This document shows, in pieces, positions 16,102 through 23,378 of a stretch of DNA of 64,000 nt (positions are counted from its first letter, which is position 1; each line of letters starts with the position of its first letter). Source of the DNA: Methylocystis sp. (lineage in GTDB: Bacteria > Pseudomonadota > Alphaproteobacteria > Rhizobiales > Beijerinckiaceae); NCBI GenBank assembly GCA_002929055.1, contig PERY01000002.1, positions 1 through 64,000 of the forward strand, written 5' to 3'. Made by a program: the position numbers and the translations under genes. The notes below the pieces were generated by a model. That model had not been told where the DNA came from, made no database searches, and worked only from the letters and a program-made list of their open reading frames with translations.

Positions 16102-16617
16102 ATGCTGACCGCAATCCTCCTCGCCTATGACGAGCCCGCCCAGCCGCTGCGGCGTGACGCCATCGCGCGCAGCCTCGCCTCCCTCGTGGACGCCTGCGTG
16201 CAGGGGCTTGTCGCCGACGCGGTTCTGGCGGGGGCGCCGGACAGGGGACTCGATCAGATCGCCGACGAAGCCGGCTGCGCGCTGGTGGAGACCGCGAAGG
16301 CCCCGGACGGGCTGACGAAAGCCCTTTCCATCGCGCGCCATGACGACGTGTTCCTGCTGCTTGCGGGACATGCCGTGGAGCGCGGTTTCACCGACGAGGT
16401 CAACGACGCTTTCGCCTATGGCGCAAGGGATCAGGCGTTGATCCTGCGGCGTGCGCCCGATTCCTTTCTCACGCGCCTCGCCCCGCGGTTCGCGACGGTC
16501 GTCGGCGTCGTCGCGCGAAAGGCGGCTTTGCGCGAGGCCGGCGGCGCCGACCTCAACCGCATCGCGAGAGCGCTGCGCGGCGCGGAGCTCAATAGCGCCG
16601 CGCGCCGCACATTCTAG
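16102..16617 (+). CDS. small glycosyltransferase-like protein
   Basis: This 171-residue protein resembles the nucleotide-binding half of family 2 (GT-A) glycosyltransferases found as short conserved proteins in Rhizobiales (MLTAILLAYDEPAQPLRRD, then HDDVFLLLAGHAVERGF). A clear DxD catalytic motif is not seen, so activity is uncertain. The ATG at 16102 is used; a TTG one codon earlier is possible. The gene is convergent with the zinc metallopeptidase gene, whose stop lies 10 nt away. Confidence 0.6.
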   Translation: MLTAILLAYDEPAQPLRRDAIARSLASLVDACVQGLVADAVLAGAPDRGLDQIADEAGCALVETAKAPDGLTKALSIARHDDVFLLLAGHAVERGFTDEVNDAFAYGARDQALILRRAPDSFLTRLAPRFATVVGVVARKAALREAGGADLNRIARALRGAELNSAARRTF

Positions 16618-16626
16618 CCGCCACCG

Positions 16627-17532
16627 TTACCGGTTGAAGGTGTTGCAGTCGTCGACCCGGCCGTTCTTGAGGCCGCGCAGCAGCCATTCGGTGCGCTGCG
16701 CCGAGGAGCCGTGCGTGAAGCTGTCCGGCACGACGCGGCCGCCCTGAGCCCGCTGCAACCGGTCGTCGCCGATCGCCTGGGCGGAGGCGACCGCCTTTTC
16801 GATGTCCCCTTCCTCCAGAAACCTGTTGCGGGCATTGCCATTATGCGCCCAGACGCCCGCAAGGCAGTCCGCCATCAGCTCCACGCGCACGGAAAGGCCG
16901 TTCGCCTCCGCGCGGCTGCTGGCGCGGGCCTGCGCGCGCTGCACCTTGGGCAGGATGCCGAGCAGATTCTCAATGTGGTGGCCCATCTCGTGGGAGATGA
17001 CATAGGCATAGGCGAAATCGCCGCCGCCGCCGAAGCGCTGCTTCATGTCGCGGAAGAAGGAGGTGTCGAGATAGATTTTCTGGTCGATGGGGCAATAGAA
17101 CGGCCCCATGGCCGACTGCGCCGTGCCGCAGCGCGAATTGGTGACCCCGTCGAAGAGGACAAGGCGCGGCGCCTTGAACTGGATGCCCGCCTGCTGGGGC
17201 AGCACCTGCGACCAGACCTCCTCATTGGAGCCGAGCACCTTGGAGACGAACAGGCCCATCTGATCCGTAGGCTGAGACGCCTCGCGCTGCGGCCGCTCCT
17301 GCTGGACGACCTGCCCGCCGCCGCCGCGCATCTTGCCGAGCATTTCCGCGCCGCCGATCAACAGCGCGGGATTGATGCCCAGCGCCCAGCCGATGACGCC
17401 GAGAACCACCATGGTGCCAAGGCCGACGCCGCCCCCGCCGATCGACGGGCCGCCGCCGAACATGCCGCCGCCGCCCTCTTCGCCGCGGCGGTCCTCGACG
17501 TTCTGAGATGTCTGTAGATCTTCCCACTTCAT
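16627..17532 (-). CDS. ypfJ: YpfJ/KPN_02809 family neutral zinc metallopeptidase
   Basis: This 301-residue protein has a Gly-rich N-terminus, one membrane segment (about 37-60, MVVLGVIGWALGINPALLIGG) and a peptidase domain with HExxH at about 181-185 (VISHEMGHHIENLLG). It also has the family features LVLFDGVTNSRCG, FYCPIDQKIYLD and ELMADCLAGVWAH, whose Glu is the likely third zinc ligand. The start MKWEDLQ at 17532 matches the family N-terminus; an open frame 48 residues longer is Arg-rich non-conserved sequence. Substrates of this family are unknown. It would be anchored in the inner membrane. Confidence 0.88.
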   Translation of the reverse strand: MKWEDLQTSQNVEDRRGEEGGGGMFGGGPSIGGGGVGLGTMVVLGVIGWALGINPALLIGGAEMLGKMRGGGGQVVQQERPQREASQPTDQMGLFVSKVLGSNEEVWSQVLPQQAGIQFKAPRLVLFDGVTNSRCGTAQSAMGPFYCPIDQKIYLDTSFFRDMKQRFGGGGDFAYAYVISHEMGHHIENLLGILPKVQRAQARASSRAEANGLSVRVELMADCLAGVWAHNGNARNRFLEEGDIEKAVASAQAIGDDRLQRAQGGRVVPDSFTHGSSAQRTEWLLRGLKNGRVDDCNTFNR

Positions 17533-17626
17533 TTTTCTGGCTCGCTTCGCCGGGCCCCGCGCGGGCCAACCTCGCCTATTTAATGGACGGCGTCCCCACT
17601 GTGTAGAGCTTTGTGGCCGGGAGCCG

Positions 17627-18481
17627 TTATGGCGCCCCCCACTCCTGCGGCCACTCCGGCCGCAGCCGGCCCCCAAGGCGCACCGGCGCGATCATCGCGG
17701 CGAGGCCGTCGCGGCCGACCTCCACCGCCACGCCGCAGAGCGTCGCCTCGCCATTTGCCGGCTCGTAGCGGGCGCCCGGCGTCTTGCGGATGAAGCGGCG
17801 CAGCGGCTCCTCCTTCTCCATGCCGATGACCGAATCATAGTCCCCGGTCATGCCGGCGTCGGTCTGATAGGCCGTGCCGCCGGGCAAAATCTGCGCATCG
17901 GCGGTGGGGACATGGGTGTGAGTGCCGACGACGAGCGAGGCGCGGCCATCGACGAAATGGCCCATCGCCATCTTTTCGCTGGACGTTTCGGCGTGCATGT
18001 CGACGAGGATGGCGTCGCAGCCGACACCGAGCGGGCAAGCGCCCAGCTCGCGCTCGATCGCGGCGAAGGGATCGTCGATCGCGTCCATGAAGACGCGTCC
18101 CATCGGGTTGACCACGAGCACCTGCTGGCCGCGCGCGGCTGCGAAAAGGTTCGCCCCCCGGCCCGGCGTGCCCTGCGGATAATTGACCGGCCGCAGGAGG
18201 CGCGGCTGGCGCTCGATGAAAACGAGGGCTTCCCGCTGGTCGAAAGCGTGGTTTCCCAGCGTCACGCAGTCGACGCCCGCGGCGACCATCTCCTCGCAGA
18301 TCGCCTCGGTGATGCCGAAGCCCCCCGCGGCGTTCTCGCCATTACAGACCACGAAATCGAGCGCCCATTTTTCGCGCAGCCGCGGGACATAGCGCGTCAC
18401 CGCAGAACGGCCCGAGCGGCCGAGCACGTCGCCAATGAAGAGGATGCGCAGGGGATTGGCGGGTTTCGGGGCGTTGGACAT
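17627..18481 (-). CDS. ymdB: YmdB-type metallophosphoesterase (TIGR00282)
   Basis: This 284-residue cytoplasmic protein is a binuclear metal phosphoesterase. Metal-binding motifs are FIGDVLGRSGR (Asp), VVCNGENAAGGFG (Asn, Glu), LGNHAFDQ (His) and VVGTHTHVPTAD (His-x-His). The Bacillus homologue is a 2',3'/3',5'-cyclic-nucleotide phosphodiesterase that affects motility and biofilm choice; the alphaproteobacterial role is not established. It lies upstream of the zinc peptidase gene on the same strand, 94 nt apart, and is divergent from pabB. Confidence 0.88.
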   Translation of the reverse strand: MSNAPKPANPLRILFIGDVLGRSGRSAVTRYVPRLREKWALDFVVCNGENAAGGFGITEAICEEMVAAGVDCVTLGNHAFDQREALVFIERQPRLLRPVNYPQGTPGRGANLFAAARGQQVLVVNPMGRVFMDAIDDPFAAIERELGACPLGVGCDAILVDMHAETSSEKMAMGHFVDGRASLVVGTHTHVPTADAQILPGGTAYQTDAGMTGDYDSVIGMEKEEPLRRFIRKTPGARYEPANGEATLCGVAVEVGRDGLAAMIAPVRLGGRLRPEWPQEWGAP

Positions 18482-18609
18482 GGCCTTCCATAACCCGCGC
18501 AGCGGGGGAGATCAAAATCCGCGCGGGGAAATCCCGATTGCGGAAACGCCCCGCCTTTCATAGGTGAAGGCGTCTGATGTAACATATCCGTGAAACGAGC
18601 CCCCGAGAG

Positions 18610-19806
18610 ATGCACGACGCCGCCGCACGCCCCGACGCCCAGACGCAGACGCATGCGCCGGCGCGGCCTTATGTCGTCTTCGAGGACGGGCGCGAGGGCG
18701 GCCGGGCGCTGCTCTTCGACGAACCTGAAGAGATCATCGTCGCCCGCGAGGCGAGCGAGGTCTCCGACGCCTTCGCCCGCATGGAGGCGGCGACGGCGCG
18801 CGGACTCCATCTCGCGGGCTACGCCAGCTATGAACTCGGCTATGCGCTGGAGCCGAAATTCTGGGCCCAGACCACGCCGCGCTCGCGCACGCCGCTGCTG
18901 CTCTTTGGCGCCTTCAAGGCTCCCAAGCCCTGGACGCTGCCCCCCGCAGACAGTCCCGCGCCCTATATTCCGCTCACCCCCGCCTGGACCGAGGCGGAAT
19001 ACGCCGAGCGCTTCCGGGCGTGCCGCGACTATATTTTCGCGGGAGACGTCTATCAGATCAACCTTACCTTCCCGCTCTATGGGCGCTACGAGGGCGACCC
19101 GCTCGCCCTCTATCGCGGCCTGCGCAAGCGCCAGCCGGTGGCCTATGGCGGGGTCGTGGCGCTCGGCGAGGAGACGGTCGTCTCGCTCTCGCCGGAGGTT
19201 TTCTTCGAGGCGCAATTCAGGACCGGCGGGGAACGCCATATCCGCGCCCGGCCGATGAAGGGCACCGCGCAGCGCGGCTTCATGCCGACAGAGGATATGG
19301 CGCGCGCGCAATATCTCGTCGAGGACGAGAAATCCCGCGCCGAAAACCTGATGATCGTCGACCTCCTGCGCAACGACCTCTCACGGCTTGCTGAAGTCGG
19401 CTCGGTGAAGGTCACCGACCTCTTCACCATCCAGACCTATCCGACGCTCCATCAGATGACCTCGGGCATCGAGGCCAGACTGCGGGGGGACGTGCGGCTC
19501 GCCGACGTCTTCGCCGGGCTGTTTCCCTGCGGTTCCGTCACCGGCGCGCCCAAGATTCGCGCGATGGAGATCATCCGCGATCTCGAATGCGCGGCGCGAG
19601 GCGTCTATTGCGGATCGCTCGGCGTCATCGCCCCCAATGGCGACATCCGCTTCAACGTCGCCATCCGCACGCTGACGCTCTTCCCCGACCATGAACTCGT
19701 CTGCAATGTCGGCTCGGCCGTCGTCGCCGACTCCCGCGCCGCCCAAGAGTATGAGGAATGTCTGATCAAGGCCCGCTTCCTGACCGGGGCGAAGACTTCG
19801 GGCTGA
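18610..19806 (+). CDS. pabB: aminodeoxychorismate synthase component I
   Basis: This 398-residue chorismate-binding enzyme makes 4-amino-4-deoxychorismate for folate synthesis. Family motifs are FAGDVYQINLTFPL, SLSPEVFFE, RARPMKGTAQRG (with the catalytic Lys), LMIVDLLRNDL, LFPCGSVTGAPKIRAMEII and YCGSLGVIAPNG. A glutamine amidotransferase partner (pabA) is not in the window and must lie elsewhere. The 3' end overlaps the aminodeoxychorismate lyase gene by 49 nt in another frame, so the two steps of p-aminobenzoate synthesis are coupled. Confidence 0.92.
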   Translation: MHDAAARPDAQTQTHAPARPYVVFEDGREGGRALLFDEPEEIIVAREASEVSDAFARMEAATARGLHLAGYASYELGYALEPKFWAQTTPRSRTPLLLFGAFKAPKPWTLPPADSPAPYIPLTPAWTEAEYAERFRACRDYIFAGDVYQINLTFPLYGRYEGDPLALYRGLRKRQPVAYGGVVALGEETVVSLSPEVFFEAQFRTGGERHIRARPMKGTAQRGFMPTEDMARAQYLVEDEKSRAENLMIVDLLRNDLSRLAEVGSVKVTDLFTIQTYPTLHQMTSGIEARLRGDVRLADVFAGLFPCGSVTGAPKIRAMEIIRDLECAARGVYCGSLGVIAPNGDIRFNVAIRTLTLFPDHELVCNVGSAVVADSRAAQEYEECLIKARFLTGAKTSG

Positions 19807-20444
19807 TCGAGACGTTGCTGTGGACGCGCGAGGACGGCTTCGCCCTTCTCCCCGAGCATCTCGCGCGCCTCGCCGCCTCCAGCGCGGCCCTCGGTTTCGC
19901 TCATGATGAAGAGAAGGTGACGGCGGCATTGCGCGCGAGCGTCTCGCAGCCTGTGGCTCAACGTCTGCGCGCGCGTCTCGTTCTCGCGCGCGACGGCGCC
20001 ATCGAGACGAGCGCGACGCCCGTCGCGGCCATATCTCCAAAGACGGTCTGGCGGGTTGCGCTCGCCCGGCGCCGCTTCGACTCTCGCGACCCGCTGCTTC
20101 GCCACAAGACCACGCGCCGCGCTCTCTATGAGGATGAACTGGCCGAGGCGGCGAGGCGCAAGGGCGCGGACGAAGTTCTCTTCCTTAACGAGCGGGACGA
20201 GCTCTGCGAAGGCGCGCGCTGCAACCTTTTCGTGCAGGCGGGCGACACGCTGCTGACGCCGCCGCTGTCCAGCGGACTTCTGCCCGGGACGCTTCGCGCC
20301 AGGCTGATCGCCGAAGGCCGTGCGGCCGAAAGGCTATTGCCCCAGGATGCGCTCGCCGCGCCTTTCTTCATGGGCAATTCCGTGCGCGGACTCGTGCGTG
20401 CAGGGCTGATCGTTGACGGAGCGTTCACCAAACGATGCGGATGA
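19758..20444 (+). CDS. pabC: aminotransferase class IV, probable aminodeoxychorismate lyase
   Basis: This 228-residue PLP enzyme would convert 4-amino-4-deoxychorismate to p-aminobenzoate and pyruvate. It is shorter than the typical 270-290 residues, lacking part of the N-terminal segment. The PLP lysine is in LLRHKTTRRALYEDE, and DEVLFLNERDELCEGARCNLFV and SSGLLPGTLRARLI are conserved. It overlaps pabB by 49 nt, which supports the pathway assignment over other class IV members such as D-amino-acid transaminases. The ATG at 19758 lies inside pabB with no strong ribosome binding site, consistent with coupled translation. Confidence 0.85.
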   Translation: MSDQGPLPDRGEDFGLIETLLWTREDGFALLPEHLARLAASSAALGFAHDEEKVTAALRASVSQPVAQRLRARLVLARDGAIETSATPVAAISPKTVWRVALARRRFDSRDPLLRHKTTRRALYEDELAEAARRKGADEVLFLNERDELCEGARCNLFVQAGDTLLTPPLSSGLLPGTLRARLIAEGRAAERLLPQDALAAPFFMGNSVRGLVRAGLIVDGAFTKRCG

Positions 20445-20533
20445 ATTGGGAACGCTAAAGTTTATCCAATTGCATATCGAGGCGATTAACGCGACACGCG
20501 ACACCTTCCTCGGGATTGATCTGTGGGGCAGCC

Positions 20534-20692
20534 ATGATCGCGTTCATGCAAATGATATTCGCACATCCGATCGCGTCGAGCTGGCTCGCCGCCGTCATGT
20601 GGGTCTGGATCGCAACATACGCCGCCACTGGCGGCGCCTGGCGTCGCCGCCGCCGCTTCAAAGCTTCGGACTCTATGTCTGACCTGGCTTGA
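20534..20692 (+). CDS. small single-pass membrane protein
   Basis: This 52-residue open frame was read directly from the sequence. It has a hydrophobic helix (about 12-33, PIASSWLAAVMWVWIATYAA) followed by a strongly basic stretch (AWRRRRRFK) and a polar tail. That is the classic pattern of a bacterial small membrane protein with its C-terminus in the cytoplasm. GTGGGG lies about 8 nt before the ATG. The last 20 nt overlap the convergent SleB-type gene. No homologue is known to me; conservation would decide whether it is real. Confidence 0.45.
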   Translation: MIAFMQMIFAHPIASSWLAAVMWVWIATYAATGGAWRRRRRFKASDSMSDLA

Positions 20693-22007
20693 GCCGGTAG
20701 AAGACATGCCGGCCGATCATGTCCATCCGGGTCAACGCGCGCGCCCAGCGCGGTTTCACATAGGTCGCGTGATAATGCGTCGAGCGGCCCACGTCGGTGA
20801 TGTAGGTGCGCCCATCCATCACCTCATTGGCGATGCGCACCGCCGTCGCCCATGACTCCGGCTCGGTGATGCGCAGCGACTTGCCTTCGCAGGCGAAGGA
20901 AAACTGGCATGCCTTGTAGCGATGGCGGTTCTGATAGACGACGCCGCAGATCGACGCCGGATAGAGCCCGCTCTGAACGCGATTGAGCACCACCTGCGCG
21001 ACGCCCGCCTGTCCGTCTTCTGGCTCGCTGCGCGACTCGAAATAGACGGCCTCCGCGAGACAGCGGCGCTCCGCATCCATCTTGCCATGATCGACCAGCG
21101 CGGCGTAATCGGGGCGCCCCGCCTCCGCTTTGTCGACCGGCTTGCCGGGCGCGGCCAGCGCGAGAGTGGCGCGCGGGAAATAGGAGACTTCGATCGGCAC
21201 GGCGTCGGGCTGCGCCGGAGTCGACGAACCCAGCGACACCGCGCGCGTCACCTGGGGCGTCGCGCCATGCAGCGCGCGCTCGGCGAGCGCCTGATGCTCT
21301 CGCGGCGGCTCGGCGGTGGCGGCCGCCGCGCTGGTGCGGGTGCCGGCTTGCGCGGGCGAGGCGGCCGCCGTCGACTTCTGCGTCTGTGTCGTGGATTGCG
21401 CCTCGGCCCTCGCTGCTTCCGCCTCGTAAAGCGCGTCGTCGCCCGGCACGGCGCCACGCGGCGCGAGCGGCGCCGACATGCGCGGCGCGCCCTTGCCATT
21501 AATCTGGAACGACAGCCGCGCCGGCGCGGCGAGCCCGAGAGTCGAAGGGTTGATGACCCTGGTCTCGAAACCGGGACGCATGGCGACGATGGGATCGCCC
21601 TTGTGCGTGCGATCGACCTCCGGAAAATGCTTCACATCGGGCTTGAGTTCGACATGGGGCTCGCGCTCATCGGGGATCGACCGCACCTCGTCAGGGGCGC
21701 CGACGACGAGCCGCGCGCTCTGGATCAGCGCTCGGCTCTGCCCGTCAAGGCCCAGTTCGCCGGTGGCGACCTCGCCGAAGGATGCGAACTGAAAGGCGGC
21801 AGGGCCGCCGGTGGCGCGGGCCCGCGCGGTCAGGGGCGCAACGTTCCAGTCGCCCGCGGAGTTCTGCCCCGCATCCGCGGTGAAGGATACCAGCGCCCCG
21901 ACGCCAAGCGCCCAGGGAGCCATGACATTGAAGGCCCAGGGGGCCATGACGCTCAATACCCAACGCGCTCTCGACTGACGACGCATAAGCTTGTCCAGAT
22001 CCGACAC
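20673..22007 (-). CDS. SleB-type cell wall hydrolase
   Basis: This 444-residue protein has an N-terminal membrane anchor or signal segment (about 17-40), a long low-complexity Ala/Pro/Arg linker (about 150-260) and a C-terminal hydrolase domain of the SleB/CwlJ type (about 315-440). The catalytic Glu is in CLAEAVYFESRSEPEDGQAG, and AQVVLNRVQS and STHYHATYVKPRWA are conserved. Homologues cleave or bind peptidoglycan; in Rhizobiales they are probably growth-related hydrolases, since these bacteria do not make endospores. The anchor contains a near-perfect 9-residue tandem duplication (VMAPWAFN/VMAPWALGV). Confidence 0.85.
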   Translation of the reverse strand: MSDLDKLMRRQSRARWVLSVMAPWAFNVMAPWALGVGALVSFTADAGQNSAGDWNVAPLTARARATGGPAAFQFASFGEVATGELGLDGQSRALIQSARLVVGAPDEVRSIPDEREPHVELKPDVKHFPEVDRTHKGDPIVAMRPGFETRVINPSTLGLAAPARLSFQINGKGAPRMSAPLAPRGAVPGDDALYEAEAARAEAQSTTQTQKSTAAASPAQAGTRTSAAAATAEPPREHQALAERALHGATPQVTRAVSLGSSTPAQPDAVPIEVSYFPRATLALAAPGKPVDKAEAGRPDYAALVDHGKMDAERRCLAEAVYFESRSEPEDGQAGVAQVVLNRVQSGLYPASICGVVYQNRHRYKACQFSFACEGKSLRITEPESWATAVRIANEVMDGRTYITDVGRSTHYHATYVKPRWARALTRMDMIGRHVFYRLKPGQT

Positions 22008-22164
22008 GGCTTTTCCTTCGAGGGCGCACTGCCGCCCTCCCAGGAAAATTTATCCAAAGCCATTATCCCTCCATTAGGCTTGCGGAACTGTTGCGACGCC
22101 ACCTGCGCTCTCGTACCAGAATGGGCCAGCCTGCACGCAGAGCCGTCATTCCTGCGGCGTGCGG

Positions 22165-22581
22165 CTAGTCGCCGATCAGATGCAGCGCAATTTCACGACG
22201 GTGCGGACGGCGTCGGTGCTCGAAGAGATAGACGCCCTGCCAAATCCCGAGAGCCGGCGCCCCGCCGATGATCGGAATCGAAAGCTGGGTCTGGGTCAGG
22301 GCCGAACGGATATGCGCCGGCATGTCGTCGGGGCCTTCCGTGTCGTGAGCGTAAGCGGCCCCCTCCGGCGCCAGTCGTGCAAACACGGCCTCGAGGTCGC
22401 GCAGCACCGTCGGATCGGCGTTCTCCTGTATGAGCAGCGAGGCCGAGGTGTGCCGGCAAAAGACGGTGAGCAGACCTTCTCGCATCTGGCCGGCGCGCAC
22501 GAAATCCGCGAGCGCGGCCGTGAAGTCGTGGAAACCCCGCCCGCCGGTCTCGATCCTGATCAGTCGCGTCGCCTGCCGCAT
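22165..22581 (-). CDS. yjbQ: YjbQ/UPF0047 family protein
   Basis: This 138-residue protein is of the secondary thiamine-phosphate-synthase-like UPF0047 family (YjbQ). Conserved blocks are GFHDFTAALADFV, LLTVFCRHTSASLLIQENADP, the HDTEGPDDMPAHIRSALT segment with family His/Asp residues, and GIWQGVYLFEHR. The start at 22581 (MRQATRLIRIETGG) matches the family length; the open frame runs 25 residues further upstream but with non-conserved sequence, and no clear ribosome binding site marks either. The physiological role of YjbQ is not settled. Confidence 0.88.
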   Translation of the reverse strand: MRQATRLIRIETGGRGFHDFTAALADFVRAGQMREGLLTVFCRHTSASLLIQENADPTVLRDLEAVFARLAPEGAAYAHDTEGPDDMPAHIRSALTQTQLSIPIIGGAPALGIWQGVYLFEHRRRPHRREIALHLIGD

Positions 22582-22688
22582 GGCGCAGGATGTGCAAAGC
22601 GAGGTCCAAAAGTCCAGTAGAACGCTGTCAGGTTCGCTTGTGTTGAACCTGCGCACAGGCTAAGCGCGGCGGAACGCAGCGAGGGACG

Positions 22689-23360
22689 ATGTCCGACTTG
22701 ATCGACACAGTGACGACCTTGGCGACCTCCGAGACCGGCAAAACCGCGGGCGCAGTGGCCCTGGGCGCCCTCGCCTGGGCTGAGGCCTCCGCCGTGGTCG
22801 GCGCCGCCTATTTCAAGCGCATGATCCCTCTGCGCATGACGGCCATGGTGGGCAACATACTCGGCGTCACGCTCGGGCTGCTGACCGGCAATCTGCCGAA
22901 CATCGCCAAACACGCCATCAACCTCCCGCTCAATTTCTCGCGCCTGCGGGAGATGCGCCGCCTCATCGACAGCGTGCGCGAGGCCAACTCCGGCGATCTC
23001 AACATCGAATGGCTGAAGCCCTTCATGCATCCCGAGAGCGTGCGCGCCTCGGACTACATCTTCCGAAAAGGCGCAGCCGGGAGCGAGGCCTATGTCCTGG
23101 TGGAGGGAAAGGTCGAGATCGCGGAGCGCGGAGTCATTCTCGAGCCCGGCGCGATCTTTGGCGAGATGGCGCTTTTCACGAAGTCTGGCAAGCGCACGGC
23201 GAGCGCCAAAGCCCTCACCGACGTGAGGCTCCTCACCATCACCTACGAGCAGTTCGAGCAGCTTTATTTCCAGAACCCGGAATTCGGTCTGTATCTCGTC
23301 AGGCTCATCGTGCGCCGTTTCGAGATGAACCATCGGGACGAGGAACTGGAGAGTTCCTGA
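22689..23360 (+). CDS. cyclic nucleotide-binding domain membrane protein
   Basis: This 223-residue protein has two hydrophobic segments in its first 75 residues (AGAVALGALAWAEASAVVGAA and MVGNILGVTLGLLTG). A cyclic-nucleotide-binding (Crp/EPAC-type) beta-barrel domain follows (about 105-215). The phosphate-binding cassette is recognisable in PGAIFGEMALF, although the usual Arg of the RxAxA element is partly retained only as KSGKRTASAKA. No DNA-binding domain is present, so it is not a transcription factor. It may sense cAMP or cGMP, or a related ligand, at the membrane. It is convergent with ppdK. Confidence 0.75.
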   Translation: MSDLIDTVTTLATSETGKTAGAVALGALAWAEASAVVGAAYFKRMIPLRMTAMVGNILGVTLGLLTGNLPNIAKHAINLPLNFSRLREMRRLIDSVREANSGDLNIEWLKPFMHPESVRASDYIFRKGAAGSEAYVLVEGKVEIAERGVILEPGAIFGEMALFTKSGKRTASAKALTDVRLLTITYEQFEQLYFQNPEFGLYLVRLIVRRFEMNHRDEELESS

Positions 23361-23378
23361 CGGCCCTGCCTCGCGGAA

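Noticed and set aside
20413-20682. 89-residue plus-strand frame after pabC
   Set aside because: Overlaps the pabC 3' end and lacks a start signal; the 52-residue frame at 20534 has better features.
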